From the NCBI GenBank assembly GCA_937125225.1, contig CAKZLE010000006.1:220893-284892 (forward strand): DNA of 64,000 nucleotides. Direction: 5' to 3'. Under the pieces are notes generated by a model. The model saw only the letters and a program-made list of their open reading frames with translations, was not told the origin of the DNA and did no database searches. Positions 8,157 through 16,647 of this stretch are shown piece after piece (the first letter of the stretch is position 1; the number at the start of each line of letters is the position of its first letter). The stretch is from an uncultured Spirochaetia bacterium (GTDB taxonomy: Bacteria > Spirochaetota > Spirochaetia > CAKZLE01). The translations under genes and the position numbers were made by a program.

Positions 8157-8990
8157 TTATTTACTGCTGGCAAGGGTATTATCAATTTTATCTACAATAG
8201 CACTGATCGCCTTAGAACAAGCACTATCAGGTGCAGTAGTGACATATGAGACACCCTTGTCTTCAGCCTGCATGAGACCTGGATCTATTGGGATTCTGCC
8301 CAAGAAAGGTGCATCCATATCTTTTGCGGCAGCTTCACCACCACCTTTACCAAAGATATCTACTGTCTCACCACAATGAGGACAGACATATCCACTCATA
8401 TTCTCAATGACTCCGAGAAGCGCTACTTTAATCTGTCGAGAGAAATTGATACTCTTTCGTGAATCCAGGATCGACACCTCTTGTGGTGTTGTCACTACAA
8501 CACTACCAGTCAACTCCGGGATCATCTGACATACAGTCAGAGGCTCATCACCAGTCCCTGGAGGTGAGTCTATGATAAGGTAATCCAGTTTTCCCCAGTT
8601 CACATCAGCTAGAAACTGTTTGATAACACTGATCTTAAGAGGCCCTCTCCAAATGATCGGTGTATCATCACCGTTCCCTGTGAATGCAAGGCTGACAGCT
8701 TTGAGATTAGGTGTCACTTCGAAAGGTTCGATAGTATTCTCATCATGAGAGTACATCTTCTCACCCTGTACTCCGAGCATTTTAGCGACATTAGGCCCGT
8801 GGATATCTGTATCAAGAATACCGACCTTATAGCCTTTGTTTGCCAGTGACATGGCAAGATTGACAGATACAGTAGTCTTTCCTACTCCACCTTTTCCACT
8901 CATGACGAGTATCTTGTATTTGATCTCCGACATCCTTTCCTGTAATCGTTTATTCTGAGCCTCTAACTCTTCACCTTGTAGACTGTGCAT
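8157..8990 (-). CDS. mrp: Mrp/NBP35-type Fe-S cluster carrier ATPase
   Basis: 277 residues. A deviant Walker A, GKGGVGKTT, is near residue 34; the DTDIHGP switch segment near 60; LDYLIIDSPPGTGDE near 135; and a CPHC motif near 200 that bridges an Fe-S cluster between monomers. The family binds and transfers 4Fe-4S clusters to apoproteins in the cytosol, which fits an organism rich in Fe-S enzymes such as PFOR. It lacks the N-terminal DUF59 domain present in some Mrp proteins. AGGAGA eight bases upstream supports the ATG at 8990. First gene of a three-gene minus-strand set. Confidence 0.92.
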   Translation of the reverse strand: MHSLQGEELEAQNKRLQERMSEIKYKILVMSGKGGVGKTTVSVNLAMSLANKGYKVGILDTDIHGPNVAKMLGVQGEKMYSHDENTIEPFEVTPNLKAVSLAFTGNGDDTPIIWRGPLKISVIKQFLADVNWGKLDYLIIDSPPGTGDEPLTVCQMIPELTGSVVVTTPQEVSILDSRKSINFSRQIKVALLGVIENMSGYVCPHCGETVDIFGKGGGEAAAKDMDAPFLGRIPIDPGLMQAEDKGVSYVTTAPDSACSKAISAIVDKIDNTLASSK

Positions 8991-9008
8991 GAACTATTCT
9001 CCTACTAC

Positions 9009-9029
9009 GTTGAACTGTATTGTTCCAAC
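9009..9029. promoter_or_regulatory. Imperfect inverted repeat upstream of mrp
   Basis: GTTGAAC (9009-9015) and GTTCCAAC (9022-9029) form an imperfect dyad, 19 to 39 bases upstream of the mrp start. It may be an operator. No known regulator consensus was matched with confidence. The rest of 9030-9198 is AT-rich without clear structure. Confidence 0.3.
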
Positions 9030-9212
9030 GAGTTTAAACTTATTTTTTAGCATCCGCTAATTAATTTCTCTTTTCTCTTCATAAGATAGTAAATAGGAGG
9101 ACAATGCTCAATACTTAGTTATTGAATCTCTCAATATTTATCGATTTGTTCTAAAACAAGATTCTTAATAAGGTAACATAACTTTTTCTACATACCTCTA
9201 TAATGGTTTTTG

Positions 9213-9221
9213 TGTTATAAT
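9213..9221 (+). promoter_or_regulatory. Extended -10 promoter for the WYL regulator
   Basis: TGTTATAAT is a perfect extended -10 element (TG-n-TATAAT). A second TATAAT lies at 9199-9204. No good -35 is seen. Predicted start near 9228, leaving about 49 bases of leader. Confidence 0.5.
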
Positions 9222-9276
9222 CGAGTGAACTAGTGCAATTTGTTGCAGAATTAATTGAAGCAGGGAACGTGAAGAT

Positions 9277-10239
9277 ATGAAAGGTGAACGATTGATGCAG
9301 TTAGAGCTTCTACTACTCTCCCATCCTGAAGGAATGAGAAGAGCAGAGATCGCTCGTAGGCTAGGTGTACACAGATCTACCATTGGACGTTATATCGAGG
9401 AGCTTAAGAAACATACAGATGTTTATGAAGATAAGTTCCTCATCAAGATCGAAACTAAAGAAGAGATCGACGTGATGAAACTCAGTGTGTATGAATCACT
9501 TGCGCTCAATCTCTCTGCTGAGATGCTCGCAAAGTATGAACCGATGCAGACTCCTCACCTTGCCTCAGGGCTGAGGAAGATAGCCGGGAATATGAGGACC
9601 TATGCTCCCCATGTCAGTAATAATATTGATGCGGTCGCTGAGCAGATAGAGACCAATACCGAAAAACCTCATCCTAGTTTTACCGATACTCTAGAAGTGA
9701 TCATAGATTCATGGGTTTCTGGAAAGATGCTCAGGATCAGACATAGTGTCAATGAGAATGAGGTTCATGAGACTGAGTTCGCACCCTATTTCATCGGATA
9801 TCGTGAAAGCAACTCTGGAAGAAGGCCTATCAGTGTCACTGGTCGATTAAGGCATACATCAGAGATCGAGACCATCGATATTCATAATATTGAAGTTGCC
9901 GAGATCCTGGATGAGACCTATACGATCCCTGACAACCTGAGACCATTCAGGAAGCCCATCACGGGCGAACGTTATAGTGGAATTGACATGATTCCTTTGA
10001 AATTGAGACTGAAGGAACGATCAGCCCTCAATTCATTCTCCTCTATCTATTATGACCGATTAGAGACCTATACGGATTCTGACGGGGTTCTCTATTGTGA
10101 AGTGAATGCTGAAAATTCTATCGAGCTCATACTACGTCTTGTACAGTGTGGTAACTCAGTAGAGATTGTAGAACCGGCTACATTCAGAAATTACTTCATA
10201 TCCTATCTACATGATATTTTAGACATTTACACTGAATAA
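9277..10239 (+). CDS. HTH/WYL-domain transcriptional regulator
   Basis: 320 residues. The N-terminal winged helix-turn-helix (about 5-60) contains the recognition-helix region RRLGVHRSTIGRYI. The remainder has the strand-rich WYL-type ligand-sensing region and C-terminal extension (about 140-315). WYL proteins are one-component regulators that sense nucleotides or other small ligands. The start is uncertain: ATG 9277 has only a distant AGGG, whereas ATG 9295 has AAAGGTG about eight bases upstream. It sits directly before the rubrerythrin operon, 74 bases away, so it may regulate oxidative defence, but nothing proves that. Confidence 0.8.
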   Translation: MKGERLMQLELLLLSHPEGMRRAEIARRLGVHRSTIGRYIEELKKHTDVYEDKFLIKIETKEEIDVMKLSVYESLALNLSAEMLAKYEPMQTPHLASGLRKIAGNMRTYAPHVSNNIDAVAEQIETNTEKPHPSFTDTLEVIIDSWVSGKMLRIRHSVNENEVHETEFAPYFIGYRESNSGRRPISVTGRLRHTSEIETIDIHNIEVAEILDETYTIPDNLRPFRKPITGERYSGIDMIPLKLRLKERSALNSFSSIYYDRLETYTDSDGVLYCEVNAENSIELILRLVQCGNSVEIVEPATFRNYFISYLHDILDIYTE

Positions 10240-10313
10240 ATTGATTTTTGAAATCGAAGATAGTATCATTGAATATATAATAGTAATCTCATTTTATAAG
10301 GAGAAACAGATAA

Positions 10314-10889
10314 GTGAAAAGTATTAAAGGAACTAAGACAGAACAGAATCTTCTTAAATCGTTCGCTGGTGAATCACAAGCTAGAAACAGATATACATAT
10401 TTTTCTAGTGTAGCCAAGAAAGAGGGGTATATCCAAATTTCTCAGATCTTTGCAGAAACTGCTGACCAAGAAAAAGAGCATGCAAAACGTTTCTTTAAAT
10501 TCCTTGAAGGGGGACCTCTTGAGATCACGGCAACCTATCCTGCAGGAATGATCGGTACCACAGAAGAGAATCTAGCAGAATCAGCTGCTGGAGAGAATGA
10601 GGAATGGACAGAACTCTATCCGGAATTCGCTAAGACCGCAGAAGAGGAAGGTTTCCCCATTATTGCAGCAGTGTATAGGGCCGTCTGTGTAGCAGAGAAA
10701 CGACACGAAGAAAGATATAAGAATCTTCTAAGAAAGGTAAAAGATGGTTCTTCTTTTAAACAGGGACAACCAGTTGTATGGAGATGTCTCAATTGTGGAT
10801 ACATCTATGAAGGTGCAGAAGCTCCAAAAAAATGTCCTGCTTGTGATCATCCACAGTCCTATTTTGAAGTTTTTCACGAAGTCGTATAA
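10314..10889 (+). CDS. rbr: Rubrerythrin
   Basis: 191 residues. An N-terminal ferritin-like four-helix bundle carries the diiron Glu/His ligands ([11 protein letters not shown] near 15, [13 protein letters not shown] near 47, AEKRHEERY near 125). A C-terminal rubredoxin domain has two CxxC-type motifs (CLNCGYIY near 158, CPACDHP near 174). It reduces hydrogen peroxide to water in anaerobes, with electrons from rubredoxin. The start is GTG, placed by AAGGAGAAAC seven to sixteen bases upstream. First gene of a defence cassette followed by superoxide reductase, ferritin and rubredoxin. TATAAT at 10276-10281 may be the -10 element, but no good -35 is seen. Confidence 0.95.
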   Translation: MKSIKGTKTEQNLLKSFAGESQARNRYTYFSSVAKKEGYIQISQIFAETADQEKEHAKRFFKFLEGGPLEITATYPAGMIGTTEENLAESAAGENEEWTELYPEFAKTAEEEGFPIIAAVYRAVCVAEKRHEERYKNLLRKVKDGSSFKQGQPVVWRCLNCGYIYEGAEAPKKCPACDHPQSYFEVFHEVV

Positions 10890-10928
10890 AAAACTGGATG
10901 ATTTAAGAATCTTTCAGTATCTTAAGAT

Positions 10929-10943
10929 GTATACCTAGTATAC
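10929..10943. promoter_or_regulatory. Perfect palindrome just before the superoxide reductase ribosome site
   Basis: GTATAC-cta-GTATAC is a 6-3-6 perfect dyad immediately upstream of GGAGG (10944-10948). It could be an operator for an internal promoter or a short RNA hairpin affecting translation of the next gene. Confidence 0.4.
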
Positions 10944-10954
10944 GGAGGTAGTTT

Positions 10955-11341
10955 ATGGCAATTGCAGTAAAAGAAGGAATCTATATCTGTTCTTTATGTG
11001 GGAATATGGTGGAGATGATCAAAGTTGGCGGAGGGGAGTTGGTTTGCTGCGGGCAACCAATGGAACTTCTTGAAGAAAAGAGCGCAGATTCTTCTACAGA
11101 GAAGCATGTACCGGTGATAGAGAAAGTCGAAGGTGGATTTAGAGTATACGTAGGATCCACTCTTCACCCTATGACAGATGCACACTTTATCCAGTGGATA
11201 GAACTGCTTGTCGGAGATGTCTCATATAAAGCATTCTTGAAACCAGGAGATGTTCCAGAAGCATTCTTCTGTATAGATGCAGATATAAAAGACGTTTCTG
11301 CCCGTGAATATTGTAATTTACACGGTTTATGGAAGGGATAA
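10955..11341 (+). CDS. dfx: Desulfoferrodoxin (superoxide reductase, two-iron type)
   Basis: 128 residues. The N-terminal desulforedoxin-like domain binds one iron through CSLC near residue 12 and CC near 29. The catalytic domain has EKHVPV near 47 (Glu and first His), the [12 protein letters not shown] segment near 70 supplying further His ligands, and CNLHGLW near 121 supplying the Cys and last His. It reduces superoxide to peroxide without making oxygen, taking electrons from rubredoxin, which is encoded three genes downstream. GGAGG lies six bases before the ATG. Placed between rubrerythrin, which consumes the peroxide, and ferritin, which holds iron. Confidence 0.96.
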   Translation: MAIAVKEGIYICSLCGNMVEMIKVGGGELVCCGQPMELLEEKSADSSTEKHVPVIEKVEGGFRVYVGSTLHPMTDAHFIQWIELLVGDVSYKAFLKPGDVPEAFFCIDADIKDVSAREYCNLHGLWKG

Positions 11342-11344
11342 TTA

Positions 11345-11854
11345 ATGAAGATTAAACAAGAGATGCTAGATGCTTTGAATGAACAGTTCGCTAAAGAACG
11401 GAACTCTGCCTATCTATATGAAGCTATGGCATCAGATTCTATTTTCAAAAACAGAAAAGGGATCGGAGCTTGGTTCACCAGGCAAGCACAAGAAGAATTG
11501 ATCCATGCAGAGAAGATCTATGGCTTTATCCTTGAAAGAGGTGGTAAACCAGTCTTCTCTCAACTTGATAAGCCCCAAGCAAGTTGGGACTCATTACGAG
11601 AAGTCTTCGAAGCCACTCTAGAACATGAACGGTTCATCTCAGATTCGATCATCACTCTAGTGAAAAAAGCAAAAGAACTTGATGATACACCAACAGAGTT
11701 ATTCTTAAGTTGGTTTGTGACAGAACAGGTCGAAGAAGAATCTTCTGTTGAAGAGATCTTGGTCAAGCTTGACCAGATAGGTGATGATAATCGTGGTATC
11801 TATATGTTAGATAAAGAGCTTGGAGCTCAAAATAATACAACTGAAGGAGAATAA
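11345..11854 (+). CDS. ftn: Bacterial non-haem ferritin
   Basis: 169 residues of a ferritin four-helix bundle. Ferroxidase-site residues are visible: the Glu in [12 protein letters not shown] near 18, [10 protein letters not shown] near 51-54, the Glu near 94 and [13 protein letters not shown] near 127. It stores iron as ferric mineral while oxidising Fe(II) with peroxide or oxygen. It starts 3 bases after the superoxide reductase stop and is followed 2 bases later by rubredoxin, so all are in one transcript. Sequestering iron limits Fenton chemistry, in keeping with the neighbours. Confidence 0.94.
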   Translation: MKIKQEMLDALNEQFAKERNSAYLYEAMASDSIFKNRKGIGAWFTRQAQEELIHAEKIYGFILERGGKPVFSQLDKPQASWDSLREVFEATLEHERFISDSIITLVKKAKELDDTPTELFLSWFVTEQVEEESSVEEILVKLDQIGDDNRGIYMLDKELGAQNNTTEGE

Positions 11855-11856
11855 AA

Positions 11857-12018
11857 ATGAAAAAATATGTTTGTGATTTATGTGGTTATATCTATGATCC
11901 TGCTGAGGGAGACCCTGATAATGATGTTGCAGCAGGAACAGCCTTTGCTGATGTACCTGAAGATTGGACCTGTCCACTCTGTGGGGCTTCAAAAGATGAT
12001 TTCTCATTAGAAGACTAA
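11857..12018 (+). CDS. rub: Rubredoxin
   Basis: A 53-residue protein, short but complete. Two CxxC motifs bind one iron: CDLCGY at residues 6-11 and CPLCGA at 39-44. The typical YDPAEGDPD and PEDWTCP segments lie between them. It carries single electrons to rubrerythrin and superoxide reductase. The ATG follows the ferritin stop by two bases, with AAGGAGA nine bases upstream inside the end of ferritin. Last gene of the cassette, followed at once by a rho-independent terminator. Confidence 0.97.
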   Translation: MKKYVCDLCGYIYDPAEGDPDNDVAAGTAFADVPEDWTCPLCGASKDDFSLED

Positions 12019-12040
12019 TCAGATATCTGATTATTAATAC

Positions 12041-12068
12041 AAAGGCCTGTCAATCAGGCCTTTTTTTT
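12041..12068 (+). terminator. Rho-independent terminator of the rbr-dfx-ftn-rub operon
   Basis: Nine-base stem AAAGGCCTG/CAGGCCTTT (12041-12049/12055-12063), five-base loop, and a run of eight to nine T. Confidence 0.92.
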
Positions 12069-12085
12069 ATGTAAGGAGGATAAAC

Positions 12086-12874
12086 ATGGATTACCCAAAT
12101 GATACTATACAGGTTCTGATGGAACGAAGATCGCTCAGAGCCTACAAAAAGGAACCAATAGCGACTGAACATAAACAGATCATATCGGAGGCTACACGAA
12201 GAGCAGCAACTGCAGGTAATATGATGCTTTATTCTGTTTTAGATATTCAGGACCAGGTATTGAAAGACCGTCTTGCTATCCTTTGTGATGATCAGCCAAT
12301 GATAGCAAAAGCTCCTATGGTCTGGCTCTTCTTGGCAGATTACCAGAAGTGGGAAGACTATTTCGTAAGTTCGGGAGCTGTAAAAAAGGGAGAAAAAGAA
12401 GGAATACCTCATCGAGAACTCGGCAAAGGAGATGCTCTACTCTCAGTATGTGATGCACTCATTGCTGCGCAAAGTGCTGTGACGGCGGCAGACTCTCTGC
12501 ATATAGGGTCCTGTTACATTGGAGATATTCTAGAGAACTATGAAGAGGTTCAGAAGTTGTTATCTCTACCTGATCATGTTCTCCCGATCACTATGTTATG
12601 CTTTGGCTATCCGGTTGGAGAATGGAAGACAGGTATCTCAAAGATCTTACGTCATTCACATGAGGATATCTTTCATGTAGATACCTATCAAAGAAAGAAC
12701 GGTTCTCAGCTTGAAAAGATGTTCGAAGAACACAACAACTCCTATAAAAAGAGTGGAAGACTCTCAGAAGAGACTCCTGATGCGGCTCATTTCTACTATT
12801 TCAAGAAACACACCAGTGATTTCATGGCAGAGATGAACAGATCAGCTACTGAGATGCTCAAGAACTGGAAATAA
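12086..12874 (+). CDS. Nitroreductase-family flavoprotein
   Basis: 262 residues. The N-terminal RRSLRAYKKEPI segment is the FMN-phosphate-binding start of the NfsA/FRP-like group. A SLHIGSCYIGDI segment near 140 and a GYPVGEW segment near 173 are the usual later motifs. The family reduces nitroaromatics, quinones or flavins with NAD(P)H; some members feed flavin to iron release. AAGGAGG lies before the ATG. It follows the terminator of the rubredoxin operon by 18 bases and ends before a terminator shared with PFOR. Physiological substrate unknown. Confidence 0.88.
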   Translation: MDYPNDTIQVLMERRSLRAYKKEPIATEHKQIISEATRRAATAGNMMLYSVLDIQDQVLKDRLAILCDDQPMIAKAPMVWLFLADYQKWEDYFVSSGAVKKGEKEGIPHRELGKGDALLSVCDALIAAQSAVTAADSLHIGSCYIGDILENYEEVQKLLSLPDHVLPITMLCFGYPVGEWKTGISKILRHSHEDIFHVDTYQRKNGSQLEKMFEEHNNSYKKSGRLSEETPDAAHFYYFKKHTSDFMAEMNRSATEMLKNWK

Positions 12875-12880
12875 AAAAGA

Positions 12881-12910
12881 ATCCCCTGTCCGGTAATCCG
12901 AACAGGGGAT
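12881..12910 (-). terminator. Terminator of the PFOR gene
   Basis: Nine-base stem ATCCCCTGT/ACAGGGGAT (12881-12889/12902-12910). Read on the minus strand it is followed by TTCTTTTTT, giving a proper U-run after the PFOR gene. On the plus strand there is no T-run, though the hairpin also follows the nitroreductase gene. Confidence 0.85.
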
Positions 12911-12940
12911 GATATCTTCACATCATAATGATGCGATCAA

Positions 12941-15900
12941 TTACATAATTTCGCCCATCTCTTTGTAGAACTTCATTCTCTTCTTAGCGTCATCTTCAGC
13001 CTTCTGGAATAGTTCCTCAGCATGTTCTGGGTTTGTCTTGTAGAGAGCTGTATATCGTCTCTCACCCTTGATGAATTCCTGGTAATCAGCTGTTGGGTCT
13101 TTTGTGTCCCAAGAGAATTTCTTACCATCTTCAAGTTCTGGGTTGAATCTATATAGTGGCCAGTAACCAGCTTCTACGGCTCTCTTCATCTCAACCTGTG
13201 AGTATCTCATATCGATACCGTGGTTGATACATGGAGCATAACAGAAGATAATTGAAGGTCCCTTATAGTTCACTGCTTCCATAAGTGCTTTCTGTGCATG
13301 GTTTCTATTAGCACCGAGAGCGATCGAAGCAACATATACATGACCATAGCTCATACACATGAATCCCATGTTCTTCTTACCAAGCTGCTTACCAGCATTA
13401 GCGAATTTAGCTACAGCACCGATTGGAGTAGCTTTTGAAGCCTGTCCACCAGTGTTTGAATATACTTCTGTATCTACAACGAGGATGTTCACATCTCGAC
13501 CTGAAGCAACAACATGGTCAACACCGGAGTATCCGATATCATATGCCCATCCGTCACCACCGAAGATCCAGACTTTCTTATCTACGAAGTAGTCTTTTAG
13601 TTCGTTGATCTTAGCAACAATCTCTTTTGCTTCACCTTCCGCACTGATAAGTGCAGTATCGATGACTTCAGCTACAGCTTTCTGTGCTGTGATAGCCTCT
13701 TCAGTAACTTCGTCCCAAAGTTCTAATGAAGCTTTGAGAGCTGCTGTCAACTCTTCGGTAGTTCCCATCTCTAGGATAGTCTCTACCTTTTTCTTCAACA
13801 ATACTCTGTTACTGTCTACTGCAAGTCTCATTCCGAATCCATATTCAGCGTTATCTTCGAATAGTGAGTTCCCCCAAGCAGGTCCTCTACCATCGTCTCG
13901 TTTACAATATGGAATTGTTGGGAAAGTTCCACCGTAGATCGATGAACAACCAGTCGCATTAGCAACGATCATGTTCTCTCCACAGATCTGTGATACCAGT
14001 TTGACATATGGTGTCTCACCACAACCCGCACAAGCTCCTGAGAACTCGAAGAGAGGTGTCTTGAACTGCATTCCCTTGACGGTAGATTCTTTTATACCAT
14101 CAAGAACATTATGAGGTAGAGCGTCAAAGAATGTCGCATTCTCGATCTCACCCTTTTCTTTCTCAACTTCTAATGTACTGAACTGTAGTGATTTGACCTT
14201 AGTAGGACAGGTCTCAATACAAACTCCACAACCCTGACAGTCTTCAGTATAAACCTGAATCTTGAACAGAAGGCCTTTGTCATTCTTAGTCTTGGATACT
14301 AAAGTATTGAAAGATTCTGGTGCATCATTCTCAAGCTCTTTTGGATCGATCTGTTTAGCTCGAATAGCAGCATGAGGACAAGACTGTACACACTGGTTAC
14401 ACTGGATACAGGTATCAGCGATCCAGAATGGTACTCTTGATGCAACACCACGTTTCTCGAGTTTGGTGGTTCCCAAAGGAAGTGTTCCATCATAAGACAT
14501 CTTAGAAACTGGGATGTCATCACCCTTAAGGTGCATGATTGGTTGGATGATATCCTGTGCAAAGGCCTCAGCGTCATCCTTGATCAGTTTGACAGGTACA
14601 TATGCTGCACCGACTTCACTAGGTACTACAACCTCTTCTAAGGCAGCAGCAGCTGAATCAACAGCAGCCCAATTCATCTTGATAATATCTTCACCCTTCT
14701 TCTCGAAGGTCTTCTTGATCGCGTCTTTGATCAACTGAATAGCTTCTACTTCAGGAAGAACACCTGAGATCTTGAAGAAAGCAGCCTGCATGACTGTGTT
14801 GATCCTTGTTCCAAGTCCAACAGCTTCAGCGATCTTAAGGGCATTGATGTTGTAGAATTTAATCTTTCGATCGATTATGATCTGCTGATCTTCCGCTGTC
14901 AGGTGAGTGAATACCTCATCTGTAGGGATCTCAGAGTTAAGGAGGAATACCCCATTCTCTTTGAGAGGTCCAAGCATATCATATCGGCCAAGGTAGGCTG
15001 AGTTGTGACAAGCTACAAAATCAGCACTTGTGATATTCCAGGGCATATTCACTGAACTCTTTCCGAATCGGAGGTGAGAAGTGGTGATACCACCAGATTT
15101 CTTCGAGTCATATACGAAGTAAGCCTGAGCATTAAGATCTGTGTTTCCACCTATGATCTTAATAGAGTTCTTGTTAGCACCTACAGTACCATCTGAACCG
15201 AGACCCCAGAACATGCATGCTTTGACATCTGCTGGAGCTACATTGATCTCTTCGTTCAATGTGATTGACTTGAAAGTCACGTCATCATTGATTCCGACTG
15301 TGAAGCCATGGAAAGCTTCGCCTTCCATATGATCATAAACAGCCTTAACATGTGAAGGAGTGAATTCCTTACTTGATAATCCGTATCTACCACCGATGAC
15401 TTTGATATCACTTCTTCCGACGGATGCAAGAGCTGCAACAACATCAAGGAAGAGTGGTTCACCGATTGAACCAGGTTCTTTTGTTCTATCGAGTACAGCG
15501 ATCTGTTTAACAGTTGCAGGAATCGCATCAACAAAGTCCTTAACAGAGAAGGGTCGGTATAATCTGATCTTGATAGCTCCGACTTTCTCGCCTCTTTCTG
15601 TGAGGTATCGAACAGTCTGATCGATCGTATCACATGAAGAACCCATAGAGATGAGAATCTTCTCAGCTTTAGGATCTCCAACATAATCGAACAGGTGGTA
15701 CTGTCGACCTGTGATCTCAGCAACCTTGTTCATATAATCCTGTACGATTGCAGGTACTGCATCATAGTACTTGTTGACTGTCTCTCGACCCTGGAAGTAT
15801 ACATCTGGGTTCTGGGCAGCGACTTTGACGATTGGCTTCTCTGGTCTCATTCCTCGATCTCTGAATCTTTCGATGTATTCAGGTTCGATCAATGACTTCA

Positions 15901-16474
15901 TATCAGCATAACCGATCTCTTCAACTTTCTGAATCTCATGTGAGGTTCTAAAACCATCAAAGAAACTCAAGAAAGGAACTTGTGTCTTCAAAGTAGCAAG
16001 GTGTGCTACAAGTGCCATATCCATTGTTTCCTGAATTGATGATGCTGCTGTCATTGCGAAACCTGTGTTTCGAGTAGACATAACATCTGAGTGGTCACCG
16101 AAAATAGAAAGTGATTGTGCTGCTAATGATCTAGCCGACACGTGAAAAACTGTTGGGATCATCTCACCAGCAATCTTATGCATGTTAGGAATCATCAATA
16201 ATAATCCCTGAGATGCAGTGAATGTAGTAGTTAAAGCACCACCACTCAACGCTCCGTGAACTGCACCAGCCGCTCCTGCTTCTGATTGCATCTCAATTAC
16301 ATCGACAGTCTTTCCGAATACATTCTCTCGTCCTGTACTTGACCAAGAGTCAGTATACTCACCCATAGGGGAGGAAGGTGTGATTGGATAAATAGCCGCT
16401 ACTTCACTGAATGCATATGCAACGTGCGCAGCCGCGGTATTTCCATCGATGGTAACCATTTTTTTATTACCCAT
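12941..16474 (-). CDS. nifJ: Pyruvate:ferredoxin (flavodoxin) oxidoreductase
   Basis: A single-chain PFOR of 1177 residues, the usual length. It oxidises pyruvate with CoA to acetyl-CoA and CO2 and reduces ferredoxin. Domains in order: pyrimidine-binding TPP domain with the YPITPSSPMGE motif near 30; transketolase-C-like domain near 260-400; gamma domain near 420-620 (GLGSDGTVGANKNS); ferredoxin-like domain with two 4Fe-4S motifs near 690-760 (CIQCNQCVQSCP and CQGCGVCIETCP); the proximal-cluster CAGCGE near 820; and the TPP-binding GDGWAYDIGYSGVDH near 970 with NTGGQAS near 1010. GGAG lies before the ATG. Central to anaerobic metabolism here; note that a complete PDH complex is also encoded at 54-59 kb. 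Confidence 0.97.
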   Translation of the reverse strand: MGNKKMVTIDGNTAAAHVAYAFSEVAAIYPITPSSPMGEYTDSWSSTGRENVFGKTVDVIEMQSEAGAAGAVHGALSGGALTTTFTASQGLLLMIPNMHKIAGEMIPTVFHVSARSLAAQSLSIFGDHSDVMSTRNTGFAMTAASSIQETMDMALVAHLATLKTQVPFLSFFDGFRTSHEIQKVEEIGYADMKSLIEPEYIERFRDRGMRPEKPIVKVAAQNPDVYFQGRETVNKYYDAVPAIVQDYMNKVAEITGRQYHLFDYVGDPKAEKILISMGSSCDTIDQTVRYLTERGEKVGAIKIRLYRPFSVKDFVDAIPATVKQIAVLDRTKEPGSIGEPLFLDVVAALASVGRSDIKVIGGRYGLSSKEFTPSHVKAVYDHMEGEAFHGFTVGINDDVTFKSITLNEEINVAPADVKACMFWGLGSDGTVGANKNSIKIIGGNTDLNAQAYFVYDSKKSGGITTSHLRFGKSSVNMPWNITSADFVACHNSAYLGRYDMLGPLKENGVFLLNSEIPTDEVFTHLTAEDQQIIIDRKIKFYNINALKIAEAVGLGTRINTVMQAAFFKISGVLPEVEAIQLIKDAIKKTFEKKGEDIIKMNWAAVDSAAAALEEVVVPSEVGAAYVPVKLIKDDAEAFAQDIIQPIMHLKGDDIPVSKMSYDGTLPLGTTKLEKRGVASRVPFWIADTCIQCNQCVQSCPHAAIRAKQIDPKELENDAPESFNTLVSKTKNDKGLLFKIQVYTEDCQGCGVCIETCPTKVKSLQFSTLEVEKEKGEIENATFFDALPHNVLDGIKESTVKGMQFKTPLFEFSGACAGCGETPYVKLVSQICGENMIVANATGCSSIYGGTFPTIPYCKRDDGRGPAWGNSLFEDNAEYGFGMRLAVDSNRVLLKKKVETILEMGTTEELTAALKASLELWDEVTEEAITAQKAVAEVIDTALISAEGEAKEIVAKINELKDYFVDKKVWIFGGDGWAYDIGYSGVDHVVASGRDVNILVVDTEVYSNTGGQASKATPIGAVAKFANAGKQLGKKNMGFMCMSYGHVYVASIALGANRNHAQKALMEAVNYKGPSIIFCYAPCINHGIDMRYSQVEMKRAVEAGYWPLYRFNPELEDGKKFSWDTKDPTADYQEFIKGERRYTALYKTNPEHAEELFQKAEDDAKKRMKFYKEMGEIM

Positions 16475-16612
16475 AATGAAACTCCATAGATTTTAGTATA
16501 TGTGCTGAAGATATATAGTACAGATCCTTTTTTACCCACTAACCAGAATCTGTCCCAATCAGTTCAGCATGACAAGTATATCGAAACATGAGGCTCTTTA
16601 CAACCGTCGGAT

Positions 16613-16641
16613 TTGCAAATTGCCCTATTCTCTTGTATAGT
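16613..16641 (+). promoter_or_regulatory. Sigma-70 promoter placing transcription start on the ATG of the first permease
   Basis: TTGCAA (16613-16618), 17-base spacer, TATAGT (16636-16641). Seven bases downstream is 16648, the A of an ATG opening a typical permease N-terminus. No Shine-Dalgarno is seen, so a leaderless message is predicted. Confidence 0.65.
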
Positions 16642-16647
16642 TCTCAT

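Noticed and set aside
10240..10313. PerR box upstream of rubrerythrin
   Set aside because: The AT-rich bases around 10270-10290 do not fit the PerR consensus dyad well enough.
15277..15723. 148-codon minus-strand frame inside the PFOR gene
   Set aside because: Out-of-frame shadow of nifJ with low-complexity Leu/Ser composition.
16588..16647. Upstream start of the first permease at 16588
   Set aside because: The promoter TTGCAA-N17-TATAGT would lie inside the coding sequence, and the extra residues do not look like a permease N-terminus.
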